Below are positions 21,807 to 33,473 of a stretch of DNA of 64,000 nt, one piece after another (position 1 is the first letter of the stretch; every line of letters begins with the position of its first letter). The notes under the pieces are model-generated. The model was not told where the DNA came from, made no database searches, and worked only from the letters and a program-made list of their open reading frames with translations. A program made the translations under genes and the position numbers. The stretch lies in assembly GCA_013115135.1 (NCBI GenBank), contig JABANP010000005.1, positions 372,001 to 436,000 of the forward strand, in the 5' to 3' direction. This stretch comes from Perkinsus olseni. Lineage: Eukaryota; Perkinsozoa; Perkinsida; Perkinsidae.

Positions 21807-22291
21807 TAGGGGAGTGGCTCACTCTCAATCGCTGAGTCATATGCGACTCTGCTTTGGGGCCCCTCGCTTCCTTCCACGTAGCATTCTGGCACCGATCACC
21901 ATAATGAGCGTTTTTTCTTTAGCGAATACCTGGAAAAAGGAAATTTGAAGCCCCAAACTCTGCCTGGAGAGAGAATTGTGACGATTTCTGTCGTGCGCTT
22001 AAGGAAAAAGCACTAAGCACTACGGGAGCTCTCGAGGACCAGCTTTGGGCTCGAGGTAGAACTTCCCGTTGATGAGCCAATATCAATCAGAGTCATTCCA
22101 CATTCGCGACTACGTAGATCACCAATCACGACCGGACAAGCTCCATTCATGCTGGTTGGGAGAACCATGGGCTCGCGTGCGCCATGGCACGCGTGCAATG
22201 ACGAGTACGTGTCGTTACCCGCCGGATCACCCTCCTCTGCTAGTTTCTAGCAGATGGTCCGCCTCCTCCACCTTCAGTGGTTTTAGTCGCG
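21807..22291. other. Divergent intergenic stretch
   Basis: Lies between two genes transcribed away from each other and likely holds both promoters. No gene or strong repeat seen. Confidence 0.4.
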
Positions 22292-24149
22292 ATGCCAGCC
22301 AGTCGTCGGAGTCGAAGCCGAACAGCTGCGTCTTCGGCTTCGCCGAGATTGATTGTCATTCTCTTGGCGGCAACCACTTCGTCTGTTCTGTTTCTTACGA
22401 CTTGGTATTGGCAACTGCGGGAATACAAGTCAGTGGTCTGTCTTCGAGACGGTTGCTGATGTTAGCGTCTTTCCTCGTTAGGGATGCTGTGGCGGCGTTC
22501 CAGGGCGATGTAGACAAGATATCGCGTCAGCTGAATCGTCTTATACGCATGGAGCAGGAGAGGCGAACAGACGCCTCTCTGATTCGCTCATACAGTCGTG
22601 AAGAAGGCACTCGGTCGGAGGAAAACCATGAAGTGCATTCTGAGGCGGTGCCGAGCTTGGCCCCCGCTTCGACTACCGCCCGTGGGGCAGCCGCCCAGCC
22701 GTACAAGACGGCCAGTGAGCACAAGGGCAACGGCGAACCGCGGAGAATGTGAGTTGTGAGTCATCGCTGCGGTCCAGCTTGCTGCGTGACTGGTACGCGC
22801 TGTGGCCAGTTACATCTTCACCTATGGAGGGCCTCCTGCGTGGTCTCCTCCCGTGCAGATGCCGCTCGGCTTTTGTCTCGGCATGGAGAGTGCACTTCAG
22901 CAAGAGCTCATGGTTGAGGTGAGGTTACAGCAATGCTGGGAGCCTCGGTTGTCGACTCTGTCAGGTGCTGGGCCCGTCTGGCCAGGGCAAGGCTGACGGG
23001 AAGAAGTTCAGCGACCCGAAGGCTCTGAAACCTTTCGTGAGTGTCGTTGGAAAAGTCGTCTGCCTCTCTGTTCATCATGTCTCCTGAGACTTGGCGTGCA
23101 GTTCTCGCGGCTCAGGTGTTGCTAACCCGCCTGAAAGCACTTCCTCCCGATGCGCTGATGCTGTTCAATGACGCACTCGATGTTTGGTTCACCCCTCACT
23201 CTAGCGAGGGCGCCTTCGTCGATGCGTAAGGCCAGTGCATGGCCGCGCGACTGCTGCCGCTCCGTGAAAGGTTTTCGGTGTAGATTCGAGAAGGAGCTGC
23301 AGATTCCCGACGACACCATACTGGTCTCGGCCGAGCGCAACTGCTGGCCTCCAGCCGACAGGATGCCCTATTGCCGCGACTACCCTCCCAACAAGCATGG
23401 CACTACGTACAAGTACGCCAACACTGGTGGATGGATGGGAAGGGTGAAGACCAGTGTTTTCCTCTTGCAAGGTGAGTAGCTCGGGCAATGCCGGCGAATC
23501 CTGGTGGCCTTCAGCGTGGACGGCTTGTATTCTCGATGGCAAGGACGAGCAGGGCTGCGTCCAGTGGTTCTACAGGGATGCCCTAGAGAGTCGGAAGTGG
23601 GCTGAGCGTATGTAGGCTGGTGGAGCGAGTTTGAAGTCAGATACAGAGAAGGCGTTGGTGCCTTCAAGATCGCCTTGGACGACACCCAACGGGTGTGGCA
23701 GACGCTGTGGGGGACGAAGTTCGCTAATGTGAGTTTGCTACTCGACCAGTGTTTATCAATGGCGTGCTGTTGCAGGCGGAACCTGCCTTCCGTCAAGTCG
23801 ACGCCGCGGGCTTCGGTGAGGAGGAGTCGGGGAAGTTGGTGAATCCAGAGACATCGACCAGGCCGTTGGTGGCCCATTTCAACGGCCCGAAGGACACGCT
23901 AGTTTACTGGATGAAGGTGCCCTTCTTGGGAGCTTTCGATGTCCTTGTGAGCGCGCGGATGCGAATTTCGCTCGCCCGAAAATTGATGTGAAACTGCCTG
24001 ATTTCTTTTGCATCTCATCGTAGAGGGCGGGTGGTAGTTGCTGGCATATTGGCAGGAATGGAGACAGTTTCAGCGAGGAGTGGTACTTGTTGTCAGAAAT
24101 GGAGGAACTACTATCAGCTCGAGCCGGCTTTCCAGGAAGGGAAAATTAA
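22292..24149 (+). CDS. PLOD-like procollagen glycosyltransferase, type II membrane protein
   Basis: Ten exons: 22292-22428, 22482-22748, 22810-22918, 22965-23036, 23116-23225, 23284-23471, 23515-23589, 23637-23728, 23776-23946 and 24024-24149; 448 aa. The N-terminus is short and basic (MPASRRSRSR), followed by a transmembrane anchor (LIVILLAATTSSVLFLTTWYW) and a heptad-like stem, as in Golgi/ER type II transferases. The catalytic region follows the glycosyltransferase part of PLOD/LH3: start YIFTYGG, VLGPSGQG, the acidic LMFNDALDVW-type motif (DALMLFNDALDVW), VSAERNCWPP, KYANTGGWMG and the late VAHFNGPK. The usual metal-binding D-x-D reads N-D-A-L-D. The family transfers sugars to hydroxylysine or other acceptors; the acceptor here is unknown. 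No lysyl-hydroxylase domain is present. Confidence 0.8.
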
Positions 24150-24684
24150 CTTTTGGGGAGAAACTCGTGATTTTTACAGGGACATCTGTCCTCACAACTT
24201 CCTGCCACGACTGCCTTCTAAGAAGGTAGATGGTTAGGTGTCGTGGCTGGGAATCGAACCCGGGTGTCTTCAGGTCACGCAGGGCCAACGATGGAGGTCC
24301 GACTACAAGTGCTCAGAGGTTTGTTTGGGGAAGGACTGGCGCTGTGCTGCCGACACTAGGTCGAACCCTCCCAAAGCTCCAGAGGTTACAGTCGATGGCA
24401 CCCCGTTTGCCCGGGGAGGGGTAGGGTTCCGAAACCATCCATTCTTTGCTCCTCTTCTCTGTAGGTCATGGCCGAGTGTGATCCATCATCGGCATCACCG
24501 TGCTGTAGCTCCACTGGCTGGTGCGGCGGTAGCAGCGCCCATTGTGACTGTCCTGATTGTATCGACTATCGTAAAGTGGCGCGCATGAGGAGGGCGGAGG
24601 CGTGATATCAAAGCCAGCTTTCATGGTTGAAGTGATGTTGCGTGCGTTTGCTGTTAATTTGAGGTGAAGGATTGATCGACTGAG
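24150..24684. other. Intergenic stretch with tRNA 3'-half-like sequence
   Basis: On the minus strand near 24233-24275 there is a tRNA-like 3' half: a CTGAAGA loop, then CCGGGTTCGATTCCC and CCACGACA. The 5' acceptor partner is a poor match, so this is not a full tRNA gene. The rest shows nothing supportable. Confidence 0.4.
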
Positions 24685-26177
24685 ATGGCTGCCTCGCCGT
24701 CCGAGGCCCTGGACAGAGTCCTCCAAGCCGCTCGCAAGGGCGACTTTGCGGCAGTGGTGGAGTGCGTAGAAGCAATAGACTGCAGCACGGCGTCTAACCA
24801 GTGAGGGCAGGACGTATTCATGGGAAGAGGGACAGGTTGTAGATACGGACTTACTCCCTTGCATGCGGCGGTGAGCGGTGGCAGCGAGGAAGTCATCCGG
24901 TTGCTGGTGGAGAGGAGGGCCGAGATTGACAAGCCCGATCGGAGCGGCTTCACGCCACTGTGGGAGCCTACGCGACTCCTTGGGCATCACTGCGGCCGTT
25001 GTAGGTATGTTGCTTTAACTCGTAATCGTTTGGCATGCGTGAAGCTCCTCCTCGAGCTGGGTGCGTCGATAGAGTTCAGGAACCAAGACGGTGCCACGGC
25101 CTTGCATGTGGCTGCGTCCTTGGGGAGGGAGGAGATTGCTCAGCTGGTGAGCACCGGTGGTCGGGACTCTGATGAGTTTTTCGATTGGTCAGTTGATAGA
25201 TGAGGGAGCCGACGTGAATGCTAAGAACAACGTAGGTGAGAGGGGCCCCTCTTTCGTAGTATCTTGACGCCGCTGTCCTATCTCCTCAGTGCCTAACGCC
25301 TCCTGCTGGTGTTATGGTCGTGGTGTGGTATGATCAGGCAATACTCCGGCAATGGCCGCGGCAATGGCTGGTCGATCGAAGATTCTAGAGTTACTGTTGG
25401 AGACTGGAAGGGTTGATGCTACCATCACGAGTAAGGTAGGACGGTACTAAACGCACCACTGGTGTGACACCACGGTTCACGGCAATGGCTGTCTGTCGAC
25501 GGCTACACCGGCCTCGCTCGCTCTGTTATGCCTGTTCCGCTAGGGAAGGCCTTGGCGGTAGCTGTATTACTGAGGGAAGTGACTTCTCCTATGTTTTTCA
25601 GAGTGGGCAGTCCGTCCTGGACTTGGCCGCAGCTAGCAGGGCGATCCCGCCTACCGTGTTGAATCAACTCCGAAAGCCCTCGGCATGCGATGGAGCGTCG
25701 GCTCATTTGGCAGAGGAGCTAACAACGGCAGCGGAGCGAAACAATAGTGTGGAAATGGGCGTTCAGACTGGCCCGTTCGCGTCCGAGGGGATGGAGGTCT
25801 CGGCGCAGACCGCCGAGGCGATCGCTGATGGTACCGGTCCTGCTCCCTATCTAGAGCAACTAGCACAGCATCGTCGGCGGATACGTAAATTGGAGCGGAA
25901 GCTTGCCTCCGCCCAGGACGAGGTGGTGAGGCTTCGTAGGCTGCTGGATCGGCAGAGCACTGCTGCTGAGCAGCCGCCACAGAGCACTAGGGATGCTCGT
26001 GCAGATGAGTGTGGAAGCTCACAGAAGCCGGAGCTGTCAGAGGCGTCTGCCGTGGCCTCCGCTTTGATGTCCGAGTACCGCTTACGTATACTGGATGACA
26101 TCGAGAGGAGGCTTGAGAAGATGCAGGCTGGGGAGATTCTGTCAGCTAGGCAGTCACGCCGTCATGTTCCACTGTGA
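24685..26177 (+). CDS. Ankyrin-repeat protein with C-terminal coiled coil
   Basis: Six exons: 24685-24800, 24843-24959, 25005-25146, 25193-25235, 25338-25435 and 25602-26177; 363 aa. Residues about 1-170 form four to five ankyrin repeats, with TPLHAAVSGGSEEVIRLLV, TPLYVALTRNRLACVKLLL, ATALHVAASLGREEIAQL and TPAMAAAMAGRSKILELLL as markers. A linker rich in Ala, Glu and Ser follows, then a basic/acidic coiled coil (HRRRIRKLERKLASAQDEVV) and a last helix near the end (RILDDIERRLEKMQ). It is probably a soluble scaffold; partners unknown. Start ATG gives the first ankyrin-like helix directly. Confidence 0.8.
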
Positions 26178-26261
26178 TGGTTAACTCGTACTAGTGGGCT
26201 GCGTTGTAGTCGTTACAGGGGATGGCGGGCACGTTAGTGTTATTCTTTCATTGTCATTATT

Positions 26262-29200
26262 ATGAGTGACCCCACCAACGGTTACGGCCCGCTGTGGGCC
26301 ACCATAGGGGCCGCTAATCAAGTTAATCAACATGTACGGCTCCCTCCTCCTCGTCATCATCGACGCTCATCCGCTCTATTGAGTAGATTGGATGCAGTGC
26401 ACGATCAGTGAAGCTTGTTGCGAAGAAGCAGATATTTCTCATATTACCAGATCGGGATGCTAGCGCTGGACTGAAAGCAGGATTAAGGTGAGACCCTCGA
26501 TGCCGCTATTGCAAGAGCCCTCCTTGTCGTGTTGATTCGATGCTTGAGCGCGTCTTTTGTCAGGGCGGTTCGGATATTCCCATGCTCGATGAACCCTCCG
26601 GAGAGTCTACGGCAATGGCATGCCGAGGGAGAGGTCCCGGAGAATGCCGTGGCGATGTCTTGGGCGGTAAACCATCATCGTTCTGTTGTTCGCCCGTGAC
26701 CTTTCCGTTGCTCGTCAAGACGTCGTTCGGCTGTATGATCGGTGTTTAGACCCTATCGGGGAAGACGAGGAGCTCTAAGGGACGAGTTAAGGTCGAGGCT
26801 AAGGTCATCGGCTCGGACGATAGAAATGCTTGGTGGATCATGTCGACCAACGAATTCATGCCGGGCACGGTATCATTCCGCTGTAGAGAAGAGGAGTATC
26901 ATGAGTACTACATTCGACATAATAATGATAAGATTGATGTAATGTACTGGCAACTGCGGGCGGATCGCTGAGCTCTCGGTTCAGGCATGTATTGAAGAGG
27001 TGGGTAGCAGTGGTTTCCGGCAGGCGGCGTCATTCAATCTGCTGCTGCGATCTGGTAGGGTGGTGGGATCGAACCTGTGTCGTTTGACTTCTTTCTTTGC
27101 AGATTGCGACCCGAGAATGAATCGAAATGGCAGCAGCGTGATGAATATCTCCATCGACCCCAGCGTGCTGGAGGACAATCAGCGGTAGAAGGGGGGTTGC
27201 TTTTAGCGCTCCGCCGATGGCTCTGCTCAGTCATAACGAAACAGTCGAGTCGCAGCCGAGCGTGATGGCAGAGAAACGCGATGTTGAGGAAGTGAGCCGG
27301 AGGACTTCTATTGCTCATCCCGTGACACTTCAACCGTTCCAGGATTCTTCGGCGGACGCCTCGCTGGAGCCGGGGGTAGAGGATGACAGGTGCTACTGCG
27401 GTCTGGGGTCGTTCCAAGGCCTACTCACCTCAGTCCCGTTGGCCGCGGAGCAAGTGGGATACAAGAATTGCCAGTGAGTCCCAGTGAGAGTGGCGAGTTG
27501 GAGGAGGAGGACGGCGGCCGGGATGACGATACCGATGCTGTATGCCAGGGAGGGCTTCTGGTTCGGCCCGAGATTGGTTATTTTATTCAGTCGAATCGCT
27601 CTCAGAAACGCACCAGAGATGTGCGATCTGATGGGAAGAAATTCCGGAAGAAAAATAATAGCGGCGAGGAGTCCACACCGGAAGCCAAGCCCAGGTGATC
27701 TCGGTGGAATGATTTGTCCCAAGGAATTCTTTCGAGTGATAATAGGAGCGAACGTACAAGACCCTTTGCGACCGTCTACTCATTGAACTCGTGCGAGTTG
27801 CATGAAGCTCCGTTGTGGTGTATGAGCCTGTCGCCTGTGATCGACTCTTTCGCGTGGTACTCAACGAACTGAAGTTGTCAGCGTGGCGGTAGGGTGATGA
27901 TGTTCCTCGCTTGCTCAGTGACCCTAAGAGGAAGAGGCGTGACTCATCGGGTTCTGTTGAGGAGTTGCTGGTATCGGGTCGAATCGACCGGCGAAGCAGC
28001 ATAGCCAGTTACCAGAGTTTGCCTAAGAATGTCTTCGATAATGAAGGGCCCCTCTTGGTGGGTATACAGAAAGAGCCGGGCTGGTCACTGGACTGATGCT
28101 CAGGCACGACCTAGCGGCGGTCATGATAGTGTGTTCGATCTCACCCTCGACCACGATGAAGGCCCTGACGTGTCCCGGATCGATCCTGCCCCAGCCACCG
28201 CTGCGTATGAGGTGATAACCTAGGGAGAGTCAGGCCTCGTCTCTCCGCCATGGACGCGTGTAGGAAGGCGCCGATTGACAAGAACTAGGGAGATCATGCT
28301 GAATGATAGTCCGATGAGTTATGCTCCTCGTCGTACTGTCACGATCGGGAGGGGTGCTCAACCTCATGGAGATCGGGAGGTCGGCTCAGGAACTCGAGGA
28401 AGCCCGGCGAGCCCTGAGTAGCGCCCTCGATAAGGACCTGGAGAGCCAACAGGAGATCAAGCTGCTTCGCAAGCAGTTGGAAACAGCGAGAAAATCCAGC
28501 AAGGAAGCTCGGGTATGTTGGTCTCTCTTGCGCTGCGTCCCACTTGCCTCACGATGCTCAGGAGCTGAAGCAGCTGCGCAAGGAGTTCGATAAGGCGAGG
28601 GAAGAGTTCGAGAGGTCACAGGCGGAGGCTCGGGAGAAGATCAGGACCTTGCAGCGGGAGTTGGTTCTGGAGCTCGAAGCTAAGGATGATGCGCTGGTAG
28701 CGAGCTCGTGTAGCATTCGATGGGGAGCTAACGGGGAACCTGTTCGTCGTGCAATTTTTACGGAACGCTGCGAAGGATCCCGTGTGTCGCTGATCCATCG
28801 TGGTCGTGATCCGCCCTCCCAGAATCAAACTGAGGCTCTTGAGGAGAAGCTAGAGGGAAAGCAAGCGGCTGAAGAAGAAGCAGCCTGCACCATCAAGTCC
28901 CTCAAGAAGGAGCTCAAACAGAAATCGGAAAGGCTTAGGGCTCTACAGCAGCATCGCGATGATGAGGTCGGTGACGCTGAGAGGGGAATTAACTCAAATT
29001 TTTAGGGTTTTACGCAGACAACGGCAGAAGATGGAAAGGTGGCGGCCCTGCAGCAAGAGTTGGAGGAGGCTCAAAGACTGCAGGAGGAAAGTCAGGAAGT
29101 AATCAAGTCGCTCCGCAGTGAGCTCGAGAGTGGAGAGGCTCAGATGAGGGAGCTGCGTAAGGAGCTGGAGGAGGTCAAGGTAGGCCCGACGGACGGTTTG

Positions 29201-32200
29201 TGTCGAGCATTCCTCTGTGCCGCAGGATGGTGCCGATGATAGTACAAGTGCGCTGCGAGCTGAGCTCGAGGCGGCTGAAGAAGCGCGGAACGTCGGCCAA
29301 GCGGCCCTTACCAAGCTGGAGGCAGATCTTGCCGATGAGAGAGCGGAGGTTGCGGAGCTTCGAGAGGAACAGGTTAGTGGAACGAAGGAAACCAGTCTCA
29401 CAGGGACAAGAGGGTGCTTGGTAGTCTGTCGGTTCATTGATTATCGCCTGAAGCGGGCAATGAGAGTGGAACGTTCACGAACTATCTCTACAGCATGGGG
29501 ACCTGTTATAGGCGATGCGCTCTTTGCTTTCAGGAAGCAGCAGACAGGAGGTGGCAAGAAATTCAGAGCGAAAAGCAGGCGAAGGAGGCAGAGAATGAGG
29601 AGCTCAAGCGGACTCTGAAGTCGATGGAGGTAATCACAGGGGTCACGCTCGTCGATCGCTCCTCTTCAACTGTGATGAACCGTCATGGATCCTCGTACGG
29701 AGTCATCTTCTCCGTGCCTGTTCAGAAATTGCCGGCGGAACTCGAAGCAGCGAAGGCGCGACGCAACGAGGCAGAGATTGCGGTGAGCTTGTGGCGAGGT
29801 CGACTGCGCGAGGGCTGAGTATCAGATGTTCGGATTGGAGTCGGAGATCGATGCTCTGAAGGAACAGCTGGAGGAGAAAGAGAAGGAGATAAAGAAGCGA
29901 GTGGAGGCTCAGGCGGAGAAGGAAAGTGCAAATGGTGAGGCGGGACGCTCGGTGGCCATCATACTCACTGAGTCTACGGCAGGGGATGCAGGAAAGCCTC
30001 CTCTTCCACCGGCTAACACAGGAAAGCCCTCCTCTGGTGGCAATAGACGGGAGTCTCGGGAAGTGCGTAGCCGACTGAGTCTCGAGATGGACGAGGCGGT
30101 TGCCGGACTGCTGGTAAGCCCAGTCCGCTTTTAAGAGCAAGAAGGCGTGTAGACCCGTCTGGATGAATGATATGCTGTTTGTGGGAAAACTGTGGAACAC
30201 ATAACGGAAAAATGCACTATGCAAAAATGAAGACTTTTTAGTAATTAGGCATTGTCTCCGTTACGGACTGTAAATCGGGAGGAACGATCAGCTATTATGC
30301 GATCCTCTTCAGCACGTCGTCGCCTGCATCTCCGATGGGGCGCTGAGCTGAGCTTTTTCTTCCCTACAGGGTGCGGCTGGCGCTACGACTGCTGTATCGG
30401 AGGAAGAGCAGAGCGTGGACAAGTACAAGAAGATAATAGTAGACCTGCAAGAGAAGGTACTTTAACGGCCGCGAGCTGCCAGCTAGGAGACGCTACGTGG
30501 TAGATAAAAGTCCAAGATGGATGGTTGGACGAGTGCGAGTTTGATATCTCCAAGTGGGAGGGTCGCTACAGACACGAGCAGGAGGAGCATGACGAGACTC
30601 GGAGGAAATATGGCGAGGTTGCAGAGGCACTGAAGAGAGCAGAGGGGAAGAGGACCGAGCTGAAGGCGGAAGCTCAGAGGCTATTGCTGGACCTTGAGAG
30701 GGTGACGGAGGAGAAGCAAGCGCTCGAGCAAGCTGTGAAGGAGCTTGATAAGGCTGGTGAGGCTGTCAAGGACAACACTTAGAGCATCGATCTCATGCCA
30801 GTCGCAGCGGAGGCCCAGAAGCCGGAGACGCGAACAACGGCTACTTCCACTAGCATGTCAATGAGGTACCTCACCTTCCCGTCGCGTGGCTGCCGTGCTG
30901 CCGAACGTGGGCATGCTGTGCAGCCCGAGACAGGGTTCGATTCTCAGGAGCCTGGTCTCGTACGAACAGCGCTTCGAGGCTATGAAGGCAGAGACTGCTA
31001 AGTTGAAGCAAGACGCAGAGGCGCTCGAGGGTGTGTCCCACCAGGCTTCAACGACTCGATCGTTCTATTAGGGAGCAAGCGTGCGCTTGAGTTGAATGCC
31101 CAGAAGGCTGAGGAGAAGATCGACTTTATGCGCTCCCAGAAGAAGGAGCTCGAAGGCGCTTTGGGTCTGCTCACTGACAAGCTAACGGTCGTCGACGCGG
31201 AGGTGGGCTCCCTGGCTAGATCGGTTGTGCGAGAGGAAGCTCTCGTGTTTGTGATAGAGGACGCGCCTGCTGCATGCGCTCTCTCTTGCCCAAGACGAGC
31301 TGAAAGCCCTGAAGACTGGCATTGCAGGGGTCTCTGATTACAATGCAGCTATCAAGGAGGCAATGAGGGGTATGCTACGAACCTCAGTTCAGAGTAATCG
31401 GCGCTGGAGTTGCTCCGGCAGATGCTCAACGATCGGCACATCGAAGGGTGAGCACTGTAGATGATGCTGCTGCGGGCTGCAAAAGTGAGGGTCCGTCCCT
31501 GATTTTGGAGGGAACTCTCATTGGTAGATACCTCTCGGAGTGACGCTGCTGTGGGCTGCAAAGGTGAGTCTCTCGCCCTGATTTTGGCGGGAACCCTCTT
31601 TAGCAGATACATCTCGAGATGATGATGCTGCAAGCAGCAAAGGTGAGTATCAGCCTCTTGGCTTCGGGCGCGAACCTTTAAGGTTTAACCTTATTGTTAG
31701 ATCCTTCCCGGGAAGATGATGCCGCGGGCCACAGAGGTGAGTATAAGGCCTCGACTTCGGACGCAAGCCTTATGGATAGATACCCCTCGGGATGATGTTG
31801 CTGCGACCCGCAAAGGTGAGTGTCAGTCCCTGACTTTGGTCGGAAACCTCCTTGATAGACACTTCCCGGAATGATGCTCCCCCGGGAGCTGTAACTGTGG
31901 CAAATACAGGGACCTTCAAGGTGATTGGCGAGAGAGACAAGCATCGGGTGGATCTTTGCTGCTCCAGAGTGCGCACAACTTCTGGGCGGCCAAAGCCAAC
32001 ACTGGGCCGTGGGAGAAGCGCAGGGAGAAGATCCCGAAGAGCACTGAAGTGAGAAGTGGAGCTTGCCCGCTCTTTTCTGCAGTGGTCTTGGCAGCAGCCG
32101 GTTCCGGCGAGGACTTTCCCTAGAATCGAGGCAGCGAGTGAAACGCAAGAGAAGCAGGCCCCACAGGCCAGTGCTCTTTCTCCTCTGAGTGTCCGGATGT

Positions 32201-32820
32201 CCGAGATGGGACCCGTCCGAAGTGATCTCCCAAAAAATGCCTTGCGTGTCTAATTCCCCCGGCCCCCCCAGATATCCCGGAGGAGGTGGATGGTGATAAA
32301 GAGAATGCCCCAGCTCAAGCTAATCCGGTTGAAGCCAAGCCCTTATCACGAGCTGAGGTGAGCTCCTCCGACACTGTTCTTGCCGCTTTTTCGTGACGCT
32401 ATATCGACTCGTTCGCATATCCTTTGATGCTGCCTGTTATGAGCTGCCCGGTCCACATGTTATTCAATCGGTGCCACGGTGGCACTGCAAATCATACCGT
32501 AGAGCGACTGCCCTCTTGCAATGGCTAATTCCGACCGCGTGTGGTAGAGGCGATGACTTCGGCTTCCTTAGGTGAAGATCAAACCGCTAAACCCGGGAGA
32601 GACTCCTTCAAAGATCGGCAGGCCTCGCCAACCGGCCCTCATGGGCGACGTTAGTCCATCGTCGGCATCAGTGCCTCATCGAGTGGGCCGACATACACGA
32701 TTGCATCCATCGCACTCCGCTGCTGCGCAGTGGAGCTGTATGCTTCAGATATGTCCCGTCCTCCCGCCAGCTCAGCGGACTGAGCCCCCGTCCCAACAAG
32801 CAAAGGTTGAATCTTCGTGA
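26262..32820 (+). CDS. Very long gene: beta-trefoil-like segment, coiled-coil rod, mini-exon repeats
   Basis: About 30 exons. First exon from 26262 (MSDPTNGYGPLWATIG) is tentative. Well-supported exons include 26750-26938, 26985-27054, 27103-27184, 27231-27389, 27434-27694, 27893-28057, 28104-28211, 28390-28512, 28562-28696, 28823-28966, 29018-29179, 29226-29372, 29534-29629, 29726-29782, 29826-30113, 30370-30456, 30504 onward, mini-exons 31422-31920, 31968-32048, 32083 onward, and the last ending at 32820. The N-terminal part has PGTVSFRC, YYIRHNND and RQAASFNLLLRSDCDP, a pattern like AbfB/fascin-type beta-trefoils. A basic cluster DPKRKRRD may be a nuclear signal. From 28390 to 31340 the protein is one long coiled coil (ELKQLRKEFDKAREEFERSQ and similar). 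The end is Pro/Ser-rich. I do not recognise an ortholog; a cytoskeletal or structural rod is the best guess. Confidence 0.6.
31422..31920 (+). repeat. Tandem exon-intron units, 79-nt period
   Basis: Mini-exons of exactly 36 nt at 31528-31563, 31607-31642, 31701-31736 and 31780-31815, flanked by longer first (31422-31484) and last (31859-31920) members. Introns between them are 43 nt (one is 58 nt) and resemble each other (gtgagt.. CCCTGATTTTGG.. tag). All introns are phase 1. Each mini-exon encodes a 12-residue unit of the form D-T-S-R-x-D-D-A-A-x-x-K. The array arose by tandem duplication of a whole exon-plus-intron unit. Confidence 0.85.
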
Positions 32821-33473
32821 GGCCTCGAGTTTGCCAAGCGGTGCAAGGATCTGAGCTCGTGCTCCCGATTCCAAGATTCCCGAAAGCATTGTTGTTGTCG
32901 TCGTTGAAGAGGCACATCTCTTCTGTACAGAAATCTCATGCATGTTATCGAGCGTTATTCAGTAGTTGCGTTGGGACCTTGTCATCTATTATATTGAGGA
33001 TAGCATTGTGGTGTTTTTGGATCCCAAATTGACGTATCGATCACAGCGAGCTCGAGATCTCTCTCTGGCGAGCCCGCGGTGTCGATGAAAGAACCTCGAG
33101 TCAAAATATCTACAGTGGCTCCGTTGAGTCTCTAACTCGATCACCGTAGTCATAACCTCGAAGAAAAATCACTCCTTGAGATGATCCTCCATGATACTCC
33201 TTGGGAGAAGCCTTTCGGGATGGGATTCTGGGCACCCCATCGCTGCTTGAGTTTTCGATCGGGATGCTTCTGGTCATTGCGGCAAGCGTCTTTCTAAATT
33301 GAGCTTTCTCCTGATGCTTCCTCCCGGACTGAAGGCCCATAGTCGCTGCCTCGCCCTCGACCTGAAGCTGATTGAATGCCTGTGGGATGATGATAGTCCC
33401 CAAGGGCCTGAAGATGGACTTTGCCAGATTATGAATGACTATCTTGGCCCATGGTGTTACGAATTTAAGATAG
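32821..33473. other. Intergenic stretch, may hold first exon of next gene
   Basis: The next gene lacks an in-frame ATG near its first recognised exon, so its first exon is probably here (a candidate frame is 33299-33470). Otherwise nothing supportable. Confidence 0.35.

Noticed and set aside
24233..24310. Full tRNA gene on the minus strand
   Set aside because: T-arm and an anticodon-like loop are visible, but the acceptor stem pairs at only about five of seven positions and the T-stem has a mismatch.
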